Source of the DNA: an uncultured bacterium
GTDB taxonomy: Bacteria > Planctomycetota > GCA-002687715
NCBI GenBank assembly: GCA_902826835.1
Contig: CADEGH010000005.1
Span: 160,006 to 224,005, forward strand
Reading direction: 5' to 3'
DNA: 64,000 nucleotides
In this document: piece after piece, positions 9,125 through 18,217 of the stretch
Layout: each line of letters begins with the position of its first letter
Numbering within the stretch: position 1 is the first letter of the stretch
Translations under genes and position numbers: made by a program
Notes under the pieces: model-generated
Databases searched by the model: none
What the model saw: only the letters and a program-made list of their open reading frames with translations
What the model was told of the DNA's origin: nothing

Positions 9125-9487
9125 ATGCGATTGATGACGTCGATCTGGGCGTTGGGCCTGGTCTTGGGGGCGGCATGGTTTGGGCAGGGGGCAATGGCCC
9201 AGGGGGCGAGCCTCAGTGACTACAGCGTGACCACGGGGTCCTCAGTGTGGTGTTCGATCACTGGCCTCGAGCCGAACAAGGAGTACACAGTCAGGATGTA
9301 CCTTGGGAACGGCTACTACGCCGGACCGAGCCACGTGGTCCAAACAGATGCATCAGGGAACCTGGGTTGGAGGCAGGGAATCGGTCCGGACGTAGGCAGT
9401 GGCAGCTACGATACGGTGCTGACTTTTGACACCCAGGGCAATGCTGGGGGGCAGGCCAGTCCTCCGCAGCCTTTGGTCGTCACTTGA
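9125..9487 (+). CDS. Small secreted protein of unknown function
   Basis: 120 residues. MRLMTSIWALGLVLGAAWFGQGAMAQG is a clear signal peptide with probable cleavage after AMA. The mature part of about 95 residues (SLSDYSVTTGSSVWCSITGLEPNKEYTVRMYLGNGYYAG) has the alternating pattern and the final PPQPLVVT expected of one Ig/fibronectin-like beta sandwich. A single cysteine is present. The ATG has AGAGG eight bases upstream. Followed 31 bases later by the large carboxypeptidase-regulatory-like protein, with which it may be co-transcribed. Confidence 0.65.
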   Translation: MRLMTSIWALGLVLGAAWFGQGAMAQGASLSDYSVTTGSSVWCSITGLEPNKEYTVRMYLGNGYYAGPSHVVQTDASGNLGWRQGIGPDVGSGSYDTVLTFDTQGNAGGQASPPQPLVVT

Positions 9488-9518
9488 TGTATGATGTGCC
9501 ATCTCCGAGGATGGAACC

Positions 9519-12470
9519 TTGAGCTTCCAGCCAAGAAAGCCTGCGCAACGACATTTTGGCCAGACCCGATGGGTCCGGTCGATGGTTGTGCTGTCGGTGG
9601 TCGGGTGTTTGTTGGCGAGCGGGTTGTTCTGGTGGTTCCTGCGAAGCGATGGCACTCATCGTGCATGGTCCCTCGGCCGATCGGGGGAACTGCGCCCCCC
9701 TGAGGATCAGCGGATTGAGGCGTCGCGCCCTCTGGTCGCAACGCGCGAGTATTCAGACAAGGCGATCCCGATTGGCTCCGCCACGACTCGAGTGCGCGTC
9801 CAAGACCGCGCGGGAATTCTGATTCCCGAGGCGCGGCTTCAATGGGTGCGTCGGAGCCCTGGCAGCGAAGAGGATTCGGATCTTCCGACTATAGTCGATC
9901 CAGAGCCTCGCGCGGGCGAGTGGGTCGTGGTCTGGCCACCCAAGCTCGACACGGCGCTATTCCGAATCTCGGCTCGGGGCTACGTCCCGCAACTCGTGCG
10001 CTTGAGTACGGAAGAGGAAACTCGCGACATTCCGCTGGCGGCATCTGCGCCCCTCACCGTGCGGGTCTTGGACCAAGCAGGGCTTCCGCTCGTGGGTGCG
10101 ACCGTATTCTTGGGGCATGCGGCGGGCGAGGGCTGGCTCCAAGATGAGCTGACGACCGACACCGACGGCAGGGCTTATTTTCTCGCGCGACCGCCCGTGG
10201 GGCGAGTCTGCGTTCGTCTTTCCGGATTTGGTCCGCGGTCGCGAAGCCTGCATACCGCTTCCGGGCCCGAAGAGATGGAAATCCGGATTCAGCGGCTGGC
10301 GGGCCTGCGAGTCCAGATCGTGGACGCGGAAAATGACGTGCCGCTTCCAGGGATCCGCGTCTCCACATGGTCCTTCCATCGGGTGAGCGTCGATCGAAGC
10401 CACGGACGGTCAGGATTTGCTTTCAGCCTCGACGAGGGAGTGAGTCGCTCCGACGGCATTTGTGCCCTGCGGTTTCCCTGGCCTCGCGAGGAAACAAAAG
10501 AGGGCGAGTCGCCGCAGGGTGATGGGTGCGGCCTTTGGATCGAGGGTGCGGGGTGGGCCCCGCGCTGGGTCGATGCCGATCAGATGAGCCTGTCAGGGCT
10601 TGGCGAGGGGTGCGAGGTCCCGCGGGTCGAAGGGGAAGCTATGACCTCCCGTGAGGGTGTTGGCGCGTCCCTCTATCGACTTCGCCTCTGCCGTAGCGGC
10701 GTCGTGGAGGGTTTTGTGCGCGACTCCGCCGGACTTGGAGTTCCTGGGCAACGAGTGTGGGCGTCCGATACGGAAATGCCGCTCATCACTTCCGCAACCC
10801 AAAACCGGCGCGCCGTGGAGGCTGGCTATTTCTTGGCCATGAGGAGGGGGCCGGATCCGCGTCCGACCCTTCCCTATCACGGCCGACTCGAAGCGGTCAC
10901 CGATGCGCAGGGGGCCTATCGCATCGAGGGCATCCCGTGTCGCCCGCGTGGGACTCCAGTGTCTCTGGCCCTCGCTGGTTACGACCAAGCGAAGCATCCT
11001 GGCGTCGTGGCCAACGTTCAGCCCGCGGTAAGCGTGCGAGCGCCGGATCTCACTTTAGATCTCCGCGATGAATGGAGTTTCGCGAGGGGCCGCGTGGTGA
11101 ACCTCTCGGGCGAACCCGTGCCGGGGGCGATGATCTCGGACGGCCTCTTCTCGACGCGAGCCCTGGCCGACGGGAATTTCACACTGAGCGCGCCGACGAC
11201 CTTGGCTTCGTTGAGCCTGCGCGTCAGCGCACCTGGATACCAAACGCAGCGATTCCTGCTCGACCGCCAGGCAGATCCCAATCCCACGATTACCCTGGCG
11301 ACGTCGACACGTTTTTGTGTGGAGGTTCGAGATGCCGAAGGCCGCCTCGCCCAGGGGGTGCAGGTGCTGGTGACCAAGGCAGGGAATTTGGACCGGCTCT
11401 TGGACCGTCCCCGCTGGGCCTCGGCCTCGATGGACTTCCATAGCGCGACGACCGATGCTCGAGGCTTGGCCGCGTTCGACGATGCTCCCGATGTCTTCGA
11501 CCTCGCGGCCAGAGTCCTCCGCGGCGGGCAGGTACTGGAATGCGTTCGCAAGCACGGGCTGGCGGCGGGCAACCGTAATTCCCCATGGGAACTGCGTCTC
11601 GTGAGGAGCCGCTTGAGCGAGGCGCGTTGGACCCTGGCGTTGCGGATCTTGGAAGGGAATCCCCGGCGCCTGATCGACCGAGAAGCAACCGTGGTCCTGT
11701 GGCGGGGAGAGATGATCGAGCGGGAAGGGCTCGCGCTTCGTGGGGTCATGGAGTTCCATCATTTGGACGACACTCCCCTGACGATTGAAATCAGGCCACG
11801 TGGTTCGCCCCCAGTCCGGCAGATCTGGGATCCGCGCTCCTCGCCCCCGACTTGCGAGGTGACGGTCCCCGAGGGCTTCCGAGTGACTGGTGTCGTCCGA
11901 AGCCAGGATGGCCGCCCCTTGGAACGTGCCGGGGTGGCGGCGTGCCGGGAAGGAGAGAGCGACTGCATGTGGATCCAGGCCGATGGTCGCGGACAGTTCG
12001 AGTTCTCGACGCTCCCGGCCGGTCACTATCGGCTCTGGTCGGCGCCGCTCTCTCCGGAAATGGAGTCGTCACTCGGAGATCTCAGGCCAGATCGGGAGAG
12101 CGCCGGGGCCGAAGTGGGCGTGGATGTGTGGGGAGACCGAAATGGGATTGTCGTGATTGGCAGTCGATGGGAGACGGCGGAATTGAGCGTGCAAGTCCCA
12201 TCCGCTTTGGCTCAAAAAATCGATGGGGCCGGAGATGCGGCACTCGAATTGGCGGGAGAGTGGGCGCGAGAACTCGAGGCGGTGATTCAGGCCATCGACT
12301 CTCCGGAACAGAAACGAATGCACATCGTTTCGGTCACCAACCGCGCAGCGCTCTTCCGAGCGCTCTTACCCGGGGGAGAGTTTCGGGTGGTGGTGTCTGA
12401 CCGTGGGCGAGCCGTCGCCACGGCCCAGGGCCGATGCGGGATCCGCGTGGTCGTGCAGGCCTCGCCATAG
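9519..12470 (+). CDS. Large secreted protein with carboxypeptidase-regulatory-like repeats
   Basis: 983 residues from a TTG with GAGG eight bases upstream; an internal ATG at 9582 is an alternative start. A single hydrophobic segment (MVVLSVVGCLLASGLFWWFL, about residues 22-41) anchors or exports the protein. The rest consists of repeated beta-rich modules of the carboxypeptidase-regulatory/transthyretin-like kind, for example TVRVLDQAGLPLVGATVFLG, VVNLSGEPVPGAMISDG and GVVRSQDGRPLERAGVAAC, each followed by a DGRAYF/DGNFTL-type strand. No enzyme motif is seen. Likely an extracytoplasmic adhesive or structural protein; the gene just downstream encodes an ECF-like sigma factor. Confidence 0.7.
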   Translation: MSFQPRKPAQRHFGQTRWVRSMVVLSVVGCLLASGLFWWFLRSDGTHRAWSLGRSGELRPPEDQRIEASRPLVATREYSDKAIPIGSATTRVRVQDRAGILIPEARLQWVRRSPGSEEDSDLPTIVDPEPRAGEWVVVWPPKLDTALFRISARGYVPQLVRLSTEEETRDIPLAASAPLTVRVLDQAGLPLVGATVFLGHAAGEGWLQDELTTDTDGRAYFLARPPVGRVCVRLSGFGPRSRSLHTASGPEEMEIRIQRLAGLRVQIVDAENDVPLPGIRVSTWSFHRVSVDRSHGRSGFAFSLDEGVSRSDGICALRFPWPREETKEGESPQGDGCGLWIEGAGWAPRWVDADQMSLSGLGEGCEVPRVEGEAMTSREGVGASLYRLRLCRSGVVEGFVRDSAGLGVPGQRVWASDTEMPLITSATQNRRAVEAGYFLAMRRGPDPRPTLPYHGRLEAVTDAQGAYRIEGIPCRPRGTPVSLALAGYDQAKHPGVVANVQPAVSVRAPDLTLDLRDEWSFARGRVVNLSGEPVPGAMISDGLFSTRALADGNFTLSAPTTLASLSLRVSAPGYQTQRFLLDRQADPNPTITLATSTRFCVEVRDAEGRLAQGVQVLVTKAGNLDRLLDRPRWASASMDFHSATTDARGLAAFDDAPDVFDLAARVLRGGQVLECVRKHGLAAGNRNSPWELRLVRSRLSEARWTLALRILEGNPRRLIDREATVVLWRGEMIEREGLALRGVMEFHHLDDTPLTIEIRPRGSPPVRQIWDPRSSPPTCEVTVPEGFRVTGVVRSQDGRPLERAGVAACREGESDCMWIQADGRGQFEFSTLPAGHYRLWSAPLSPEMESSLGDLRPDRESAGAEVGVDVWGDRNGIVVIGSRWETAELSVQVPSALAQKIDGAGDAALELAGEWARELEAVIQAIDSPEQKRMHIVSVTNRAALFRALLPGGEFRVVVSDRGRAVATAQGRCGIRVVVQASP

Positions 12471-12635
12471 TGGGCCAAACGCACCAAGGGTCCACCGGCG
12501 CACGCTCTCCCAATTCCGCGGCGTACGGCGCCGCATCCGTCTCAGGGGACGGGATCCGACTCCAGCTACCGCACACTTCCCATGGAGTGCGCACTGTCAT
12601 CCCGACTGAAGGGCGGTTGACCAGCAATTTGTTTC

Positions 12636-12664
12636 TTGCACTTCGAGAAGCTCGGGTTTACGCT
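12636..12664 (+). promoter_or_regulatory. Putative sigma-70-type promoter of the ECF-like sigma gene
   Basis: TTGCAC, a 17-base spacer, then TACGCT. The -10 box ends 20 bases before the ATG, so the leader would be very short. The downstream end of the -10 touches the inverted repeat at 12663-12675. Confidence 0.45.
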
Positions 12665-12675
12665 GTGTGACACAG
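12663..12675. promoter_or_regulatory. Palindromic operator candidate over the expected transcription start
   Basis: CTGTGT, one base, ACACAG: perfect 6-base arms. It overlaps the end of the putative -10 box and ends just before the AGGGG ribosome-binding site, the position expected for a repressor that blocks initiation. The regulator is unknown. Confidence 0.4.
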
Positions 12676-12684
12676 GGGTGATGT

Positions 12685-13254
12685 ATGAGCGCGAATGTGA
12701 TAGGGCATCTTCGATATTGGTGCCGGACGGAAGCTCGTCGGCACGGAAGACCGGATCTGTGGGCCGACGACCTCTTGAGTGATGTCCACTGGCGCTTGAT
12801 TCGATCGGGGAATCCAGTCCAGGCGATTCGCCCTGAATCTACCCACGAACCCGGTTGGTATCGAAAGATCATCCATGATGCGGCGATCGACCGGGTGCGG
12901 CGGGAGAGAATCGAATCGGTCGGGCAATGGCGTGAGGAAGCGAAGAGACACCAACGTGTTGCATCTGAACTGACGCCGCCGCATCCTTCGTTCGCTCAAT
13001 GTATTTGGTGCCTCATCCACGAGAAAGTCGTGACGCCGATCCAAGGCGCGATTCTCTACCTACGTTTTGAGTCATGTCTGGACTTCAAGACCATCCGATG
13101 TCAGTACGCCAACTCATTCTCGGAGGTGGCCCTGCGGCATCATTACTCGCGCGCCTTGAGGAGTATCCGATTCCATTTGAAAAGTGGTCGTGTCGGCACT
13201 GAGGTGCTCTCCTCTCTTGGGACCAAAACGGGAGCAACTTGGGTTGAGTCGTGA
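12685..13254 (+). CDS. ECF-like RNA polymerase sigma factor
   Basis: 189 residues. Region 2-like sequence is visible at residues 26-75: LWADDLLSDVHWRLIRSG and then GWYRKIIHDAAIDRVRRERIE, matching the ECF pattern of a DxxxxVxxR helix followed by a -10-binding helix. The C-terminal part (about residues 115-165) has a helix-turn-helix-like stretch TPIQGAILYLRFESCLDFKTIRCQYANSFSEVALRHHYSRALRSIRFHL for region 4. It is a divergent member, so promoter specificity cannot be stated. ATG with AGGGG seven bases upstream. No anti-sigma gene is recognisable next to it. Confidence 0.7.
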   Translation: MSANVIGHLRYWCRTEARRHGRPDLWADDLLSDVHWRLIRSGNPVQAIRPESTHEPGWYRKIIHDAAIDRVRRERIESVGQWREEAKRHQRVASELTPPHPSFAQCIWCLIHEKVVTPIQGAILYLRFESCLDFKTIRCQYANSFSEVALRHHYSRALRSIRFHLKSGRVGTEVLSSLGTKTGATWVES

Positions 13255-13467
13255 GGGTGAGTGGTGGAGGACGACCGGGCGGGGGGGCCGAAAGGGGAGC
13301 GTCGGATCCTGGGCTCGGCGAGCTCGGAAACTGGCGCGGCGGGGGGGTGCTGGAGGATAGGAGCCTTGTCGGCGGGCGTTGCGAACGGGCCCAGGGTGAC
13401 CAGTGGGGAGGAATTTGACAGGGCGGCGGGGGGGCGGCAGCATCGCGGGCCGAGTTGGTGAGACCAC

Positions 13468-16400
13468 ATGATGAAACAGAGGATCGGATGGGGCTTGGGG
13501 TTGGTTTTGGTGGTGATGGGGTGCCGAGGGGGGGCGCGGTACGAGCCGAAGTTGGAGGAGGGGTGGGAACTTGCGGAGGCGGCGAAGAGTGGGTTTCGGC
13601 TCGCGCCCGAGTTTTCGGCTCACTTGGTGGCGGCGGAACCGCAGCTTGGGAACCCGGTCGCGTTTTCGATTCCGCGGAGAGGGTTGTTCGAAGTCGCGGA
13701 GACTTACCGGCAGGAGGACTTCGGCGTCCCGGACAACCGCACCCACCCCGAGTGGGTGGATGATGATCTGGAAGCCCAGGAGGTGGAGGATCGGCGGGCC
13801 TATACGCTGCGCTGGCAGCCGAGCTTTCGTGAGGAGTACACAAAACACCACGACCTGATCCGGCACGTGTTCGACGAGGATCAGGACGGCGTGGCCGATC
13901 GATCGGCCGTCTGGGCGGACGGCTTCAACGACCTCGTGGATGGTACCGGCGCCGGAGTCCTGACGGTCGACGGTTGGACTTACTACACCTGCATTCCGCA
14001 TCTGTGGCGCCTTCGTGACGCCGATGGCGATGGCTACGCCGAGGAGCGGGAGAGCCTGTTCTGGGGGTTCGGGGTCAGAACTGCACTCCGCGGCCACGAC
14101 ATGCACGGGTTGGTGAGGGGGCTCGACGGGCGCCTCTACTGGTCGATCGGGGACCGCGGTTATTCCGTTGTGACCAAGGAAGGCGAGCTCCTCGCCGATC
14201 CGCGCAGCGGCGCCGTCTTTCGGATGTGGCCCGACGGCTCGGGCCTCGAAGTGTTTGCGACCGGCCTGCGGAATCCGCAGGAGCTGGCGTTCGACGATTT
14301 CGGCCGTCTGTTCACCGTCGACAACAACAGCGACAGCGACGACAAGGCGCGGGTGCTCTACCTCCCCGAGGGCAGCGAAACGGGGTGGCGCATGAACTTC
14401 CAGACCCTGCCGCGGCGCGGACCCTGGGTGGAGGAGGAATGGTGGAAGGCTCAGGCCTCGACCGACATCGCGTTCCGCCTCCCGCCGCTCGCGCACCTCG
14501 GCAGCGGGCCGTCGGGGCTCGTGGCCTATCCAGGCACCGGGCTCTCCGCGAACTACGACGGACGCTTTTTTGTGTGCGACTTTCTCGGCGGCCGCAAGGA
14601 CAGCGGAGTCATCAGCTTTGCCGTGGATCGCGAAGGAGCGGGCTTTCGCTTCCGCGACTCGCATCACGTGATTCGGGGGCTCTTGCCCACGGATGTGGAC
14701 TTCGGACCCGATGGCAAGCTCTATGTCCTCGATTGGGTGGAAGGTTGGACCGGAGCGGGCCGGGGACGCATCTACCGATTGGACCATCCCGGTAATGCCA
14801 CCGAATCCATGACGGACACGGTCCAGTGGCTCGAGCGCGACCTCTCGACCCTGGGCGCCGTCGAGTTGGTGGGTTCCCTGGTCCACGCGGACCGCCGCGT
14901 TCGGCTCCGCATTCAGGCCGAATGTGTGCGACGGGGACCGGCGGCGTATCCCGCGCTCCGGGACTTTCTCGATCGCGATCGTCCGGCCATCGCCAAAGTG
15001 CACGCGCTGTGGGCCCTGGCCACGGCGGGCCGCCGAGACCCCGATGCACTGATCGGCATCGCCCGAACCTTCGAGCACCCCTCGGCGGACTTGCGGGGGC
15101 AAGTCGTGCGCGCACTGGGCGAAGTGCCGGGACCCGAGTCGCTCGCGTTGGCCGAGCGTGCCCTGCTCGATCCGGATCGCATGGTGCAGGCGGAGGCGTG
15201 CCTGGCCCTGGCGCGGCTTCGGCACGAGGCCTCCGTCGGTCCCATCTTGGATCGCGTCGATCGGGATGACACGCGCGACGTTTGGCTGCGCCACGCGGCC
15301 TCAGTCGCGCTCGGCCGATTGGCAACCGCGGAAGACCTGGCCGCGCGGCATTCCCATGCCAGTTCCACGGTCCGCATGGTGTCGCTGCTCGCCCTTCGCC
15401 GTCAACGGAGCGAGCAAGTCGCCGTCTTCCTTCAGGACGCGGAGCCGGCGCTGCGAATCGAGGCGGCCCGCGCGATCTTCGACCTGCCGCTGCGCGCGGC
15501 TTGGCCGTCTTTGATGGAGACTCTGGACCGCGCGGAACCAGAGCCCATTCCCGTATTGCGTAGAGCTCTGCTCGCGGCCGAGGCTCTCGGTACTCCGGAA
15601 GCGGTCGCGCGTCTCGGCAACGTGGTGATGCGCCAGGAACTGCCTGAATCCGTGCGGGTGGCCGCAGCTTCGAGCCTACGACGCTGGCGTTCCCCGCCGC
15701 GTCGCGATGACTGGGTGAACGAACCATGGCAACTCGCTGCGCGCACCGGCGATGGGGGAATCGAATTGGGCCGCCTGGTTCCGGCCTTGCTCCGAGACTC
15801 GGTGATGCCATTGCGGATCTTGGCCGCTCAGGCGGCGGGGGAGTATGCGGTGGCCGGAGTGGCTTCGGAACTCGAGACCATCGCGGGTTCCGATTCCGAA
15901 CCGACGCGCCTGCGAGTGGCCAGCCTCGAGTCGCTCACCGTCCTCTCCCCGGACGGAGCCGCGCGCGTGGCGCGGTCGGGCCTCCGCAATTCCGACCACG
16001 AGATGCGTGGCGCAGCGATTTCGAGCCTCGCCGAGGTCGCGCCGGATGAACTTTCCGCGCTTTTGGATCCACTCCTTTCCTCCGGCTCCGTCCCGGAGGT
16101 CCGCGGCGTCCTGCGCGCCTTATCGAAGGCAAAAGACGGCCGGTCGGAAGCCTTGCTTCTGCGCGAGTTCACCGGGTGGACTCAAGGAAGCGGACGCTCG
16201 GAGAGTGCGCTCGAACTTCTCGAAGCCGTCCAAGCCCGGGCCAAGGCGGGGAGTTCATCGCTTGAGCGCGAACTCGAGGACTACCAGGAGCGGAACGAAA
16301 GCGCGGACATCGCGACTCGTCATCGTGCGGCCCTCCTCGGAGGCGACGCCGATCGCGGGCGACGCACCTTTAGGGAGCACGCGGGCGCGACTTGTCTGCG

Positions 16401-16779
16401 TTGTCACGACTACGAAGCACCGGACCTCGCGGCCGCTCGCAAAGCCGGGCCAACGCTCCAGCAGGTCGGGGCGCGCCTCACCCGGGAGGAACTCCTGCGC
16501 TCGTTGGTCGAGCCGAATGCGACGATCGCCGACGGCTACCTGAGCGAGGCGTTCGAGTTGTCGACCGGCGAGGTCTTGAGCGGGCGCCTGCTCCGCGAAA
16601 CGGAGACGCAGTGGATCATCGAGACGCTCGACACCGGCGTCCCCGTCGAGACCGAAATCGAGAAGGCGGATCTCACCGACCGGCGCCGCGAAGGCTCGGC
16701 CATGCCGTCCGATCTCCTGGAGAAAATCTCCGCCTCTGAACTTCGAGACCTGGTGGAGTTCCTCAGTTACCTGCGCTGA
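13468..16779 (+). CDS. Membrane-bound dehydrogenase-like lipoprotein with HEAT repeats and c-type cytochrome motif
   Basis: 1103 residues. A lipoprotein signal ends in VVMGC with the lipid-accepting cysteine at 19. Residues 40-440 form a propeller-like dehydrogenase domain of the type found in Planctomycetes and Verrucomicrobia (HDLIRHVFDEDQDGVADRSAVWADGFND, RGHDMHGLVRGLDGRLYWSIGDRG, FATGLRNPQELAFDDFGRLFTVDNNSD). Residues 450-930 are HEAT-like repeats. The haem c attachment site CLRCH is at 976-980 and the C-terminus (VEPNATIADGYLS, followed by the DLVEFLSYLR ending) is the usual cytochrome tail. Probably an outer-face electron-transfer or sugar-oxidising protein; the substrate cannot be told from sequence. 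Confidence 0.9.
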   Translation: MMKQRIGWGLGLVLVVMGCRGGARYEPKLEEGWELAEAAKSGFRLAPEFSAHLVAAEPQLGNPVAFSIPRRGLFEVAETYRQEDFGVPDNRTHPEWVDDDLEAQEVEDRRAYTLRWQPSFREEYTKHHDLIRHVFDEDQDGVADRSAVWADGFNDLVDGTGAGVLTVDGWTYYTCIPHLWRLRDADGDGYAEERESLFWGFGVRTALRGHDMHGLVRGLDGRLYWSIGDRGYSVVTKEGELLADPRSGAVFRMWPDGSGLEVFATGLRNPQELAFDDFGRLFTVDNNSDSDDKARVLYLPEGSETGWRMNFQTLPRRGPWVEEEWWKAQASTDIAFRLPPLAHLGSGPSGLVAYPGTGLSANYDGRFFVCDFLGGRKDSGVISFAVDREGAGFRFRDSHHVIRGLLPTDVDFGPDGKLYVLDWVEGWTGAGRGRIYRLDHPGNATESMTDTVQWLERDLSTLGAVELVGSLVHADRRVRLRIQAECVRRGPAAYPALRDFLDRDRPAIAKVHALWALATAGRRDPDALIGIARTFEHPSADLRGQVVRALGEVPGPESLALAERALLDPDRMVQAEACLALARLRHEASVGPILDRVDRDDTRDVWLRHAASVALGRLATAEDLAARHSHASSTVRMVSLLALRRQRSEQVAVFLQDAEPALRIEAARAIFDLPLRAAWPSLMETLDRAEPEPIPVLRRALLAAEALGTPEAVARLGNVVMRQELPESVRVAAASSLRRWRSPPRRDDWVNEPWQLAARTGDGGIELGRLVPALLRDSVMPLRILAAQAAGEYAVAGVASELETIAGSDSEPTRLRVASLESLTVLSPDGAARVARSGLRNSDHEMRGAAISSLAEVAPDELSALLDPLLSSGSVPEVRGVLRALSKAKDGRSEALLLREFTGWTQGSGRSESALELLEAVQARAKAGSSSLERELEDYQERNESADIATRHRAALLGGDADRGRRTFREHAGATCLRCHDYEAPDLAAARKAGPTLQQVGARLTREELLRSLVEPNATIADGYLSEAFELSTGEVLSGRLLRETETQWIIETLDTGVPVETEIEKADLTDRRREGSAMPSDLLEKISASELRDLVEFLSYLR

Positions 16780-16987
16780 TCGTCCAGCACCCGGGGGTGG
16801 AACGTCCTGGGGGCGCGGCCTGGAGGGGGGCGGGTCGCTCCGGATCGCCCAATGCCAACCATCCTGAAGCTCTCGCGGTGGGGCGTCGATAGACTTGCCT
16901 GGATCCGCTGTAGGCGCGGCGACCGCACGGGAAGAACGCTTGGGTGGGGTCGCGCCGGTCGCACGACCCGGACTCCTTGGGTGGATC

Positions 16988-18217
16988 ATGGAACACGAAG
17001 CTGATCCGTTTTTCATCTTGGCCGAGACGGGCCACCCCGAATTTGGGCGCGGGTTGCCACATCCCGTGGTCGCGTCGAAGCGAGTGGCAGTGCTCGGGGG
17101 CGGTACTCGATTGCGCGCCGCGGTAGCGATCGGGCTCGAATGGAGTGGGCACGAGGCAGTAGGGCCCGATGAAAGCCAGGCAGATTGCGCGATCCTGCTT
17201 CCGACCCAACCCGGGCCCACCGGGGATCCGGCAGCTCCGGATCTGCGCGCTTGGGTGCAATGCGCCGAGCGGGCGGCCGCACTCGGGGTGCCGAGGATCG
17301 TGGCCGTCTCGTCGCTGGAAGTCCTGGGGGGCGGCACAGTCGAAGAGGGGCCTCGGTACGAAGGCTCTGCGGAGCGGCCCACGTCCGCAAGTGGCGAAGC
17401 GTGGTTGGAAGCCGAGAGCATCGCGTTGGAGCTGCGCAATCGGCGAGACCTTGCCCTCGTGATTCTGAGGGCGACAGTATTGAATGACCAGGTCGGCCCT
17501 TCCCTCTTCCATCAGGTGCTGGCAGCTCTGCGGAGCCCCGAGGCGGAGTGGTTGGCTACGGGCTGGCACGATGTGGTCGGCGCGCCGGTCCACCTTCTCG
17601 ACTTGTCGCAAGCGGTGGCCGCCGCGGTGACGCGGGGCGATTGGATTTACCACCTGCAAGGTGGGCAGGGGGGGCGCCTCGGGGGGTACGCCCGACGTGT
17701 GGGGGTAGTGGCGCGCCGGCTTGGTCTCGACCTCCCCGGGTACCCGCAGCCGGATGTGCGAGCGCTGCGGCCCTCTTCGGGGCGCACTCAGCACCATTAT
17801 CCAGCCCACCGGGCGGCGCGAGAACTCGGTTACTCGCCGCGCTATTCGTCACGCCCGCTCATCGACCGACTCGTCCGGGAGGCGAAGCGTTCGGAGCTCA
17901 TGACCCGATTGGATCCCGGCGTACGCCCCTTCGAAGTCGACGGTCGGTGGCTGGTCTTGAATCGGGATCCCGAGACACGCGCGCGGGATCTCGTCCGGGG
18001 CACGGTGAGCTGTCGGCGGGCGGACCAATCCGGCGAGTGGGTCCTCGACGCCGCGTCAATGAATCGTGCGGGTTCTGCTTCATCGCCGCGACGGCGGTGG
18101 AGGCCGCGGGAGCTGATCGAGGAGGCTTTGGATCTCGGGTTCGATGACACCTGGATCCGCGAGCTCTTCCAGCGCGCCCTGGAGTTCGGGCTATTGGTGG
18201 ATTCAACTCATGAGTGA
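16988..18217 (+). CDS. Epimerase/dehydratase-like protein, probably non-catalytic
   Basis: 409 residues from the ATG at 16988; a longer in-frame reading starts at 16895. Residues about 30-330 resemble an extended short-chain dehydrogenase: RVAVLGGGTRLRAAVAIGLEWSGHEAV for nucleotide binding, IVAVSSLEVLGGG, and the late strand ILRATVLNDQVGPSLFHQVLAAL. The YxxxK catalytic pair is not where expected (SGEAWLEAE instead), so activity is doubtful. The last 80 residues form an extra domain with RPFEVDGRWLVLNRD and a helical end. Overlaps the following methyltransferase by 8 bases, so the two are co-translated. Possibly linked to sugar or polyketide modification. Confidence 0.55.
   Translation: MEHEADPFFILAETGHPEFGRGLPHPVVASKRVAVLGGGTRLRAAVAIGLEWSGHEAVGPDESQADCAILLPTQPGPTGDPAAPDLRAWVQCAERAAALGVPRIVAVSSLEVLGGGTVEEGPRYEGSAERPTSASGEAWLEAESIALELRNRRDLALVILRATVLNDQVGPSLFHQVLAALRSPEAEWLATGWHDVVGAPVHLLDLSQAVAAAVTRGDWIYHLQGGQGGRLGGYARRVGVVARRLGLDLPGYPQPDVRALRPSSGRTQHHYPAHRAARELGYSPRYSSRPLIDRLVREAKRSELMTRLDPGVRPFEVDGRWLVLNRDPETRARDLVRGTVSCRRADQSGEWVLDAASMNRAGSASSPRRRWRPRELIEEALDLGFDDTWIRELFQRALEFGLLVDSTHE

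Noticed and set aside
13114..15294. Long minus-strand open frame opposite the haem lipoprotein gene
   Set aside because: The plus strand encodes a recognisable lipoprotein with a haem motif; the minus frame is Arg/Pro/His-rich and has no family features.
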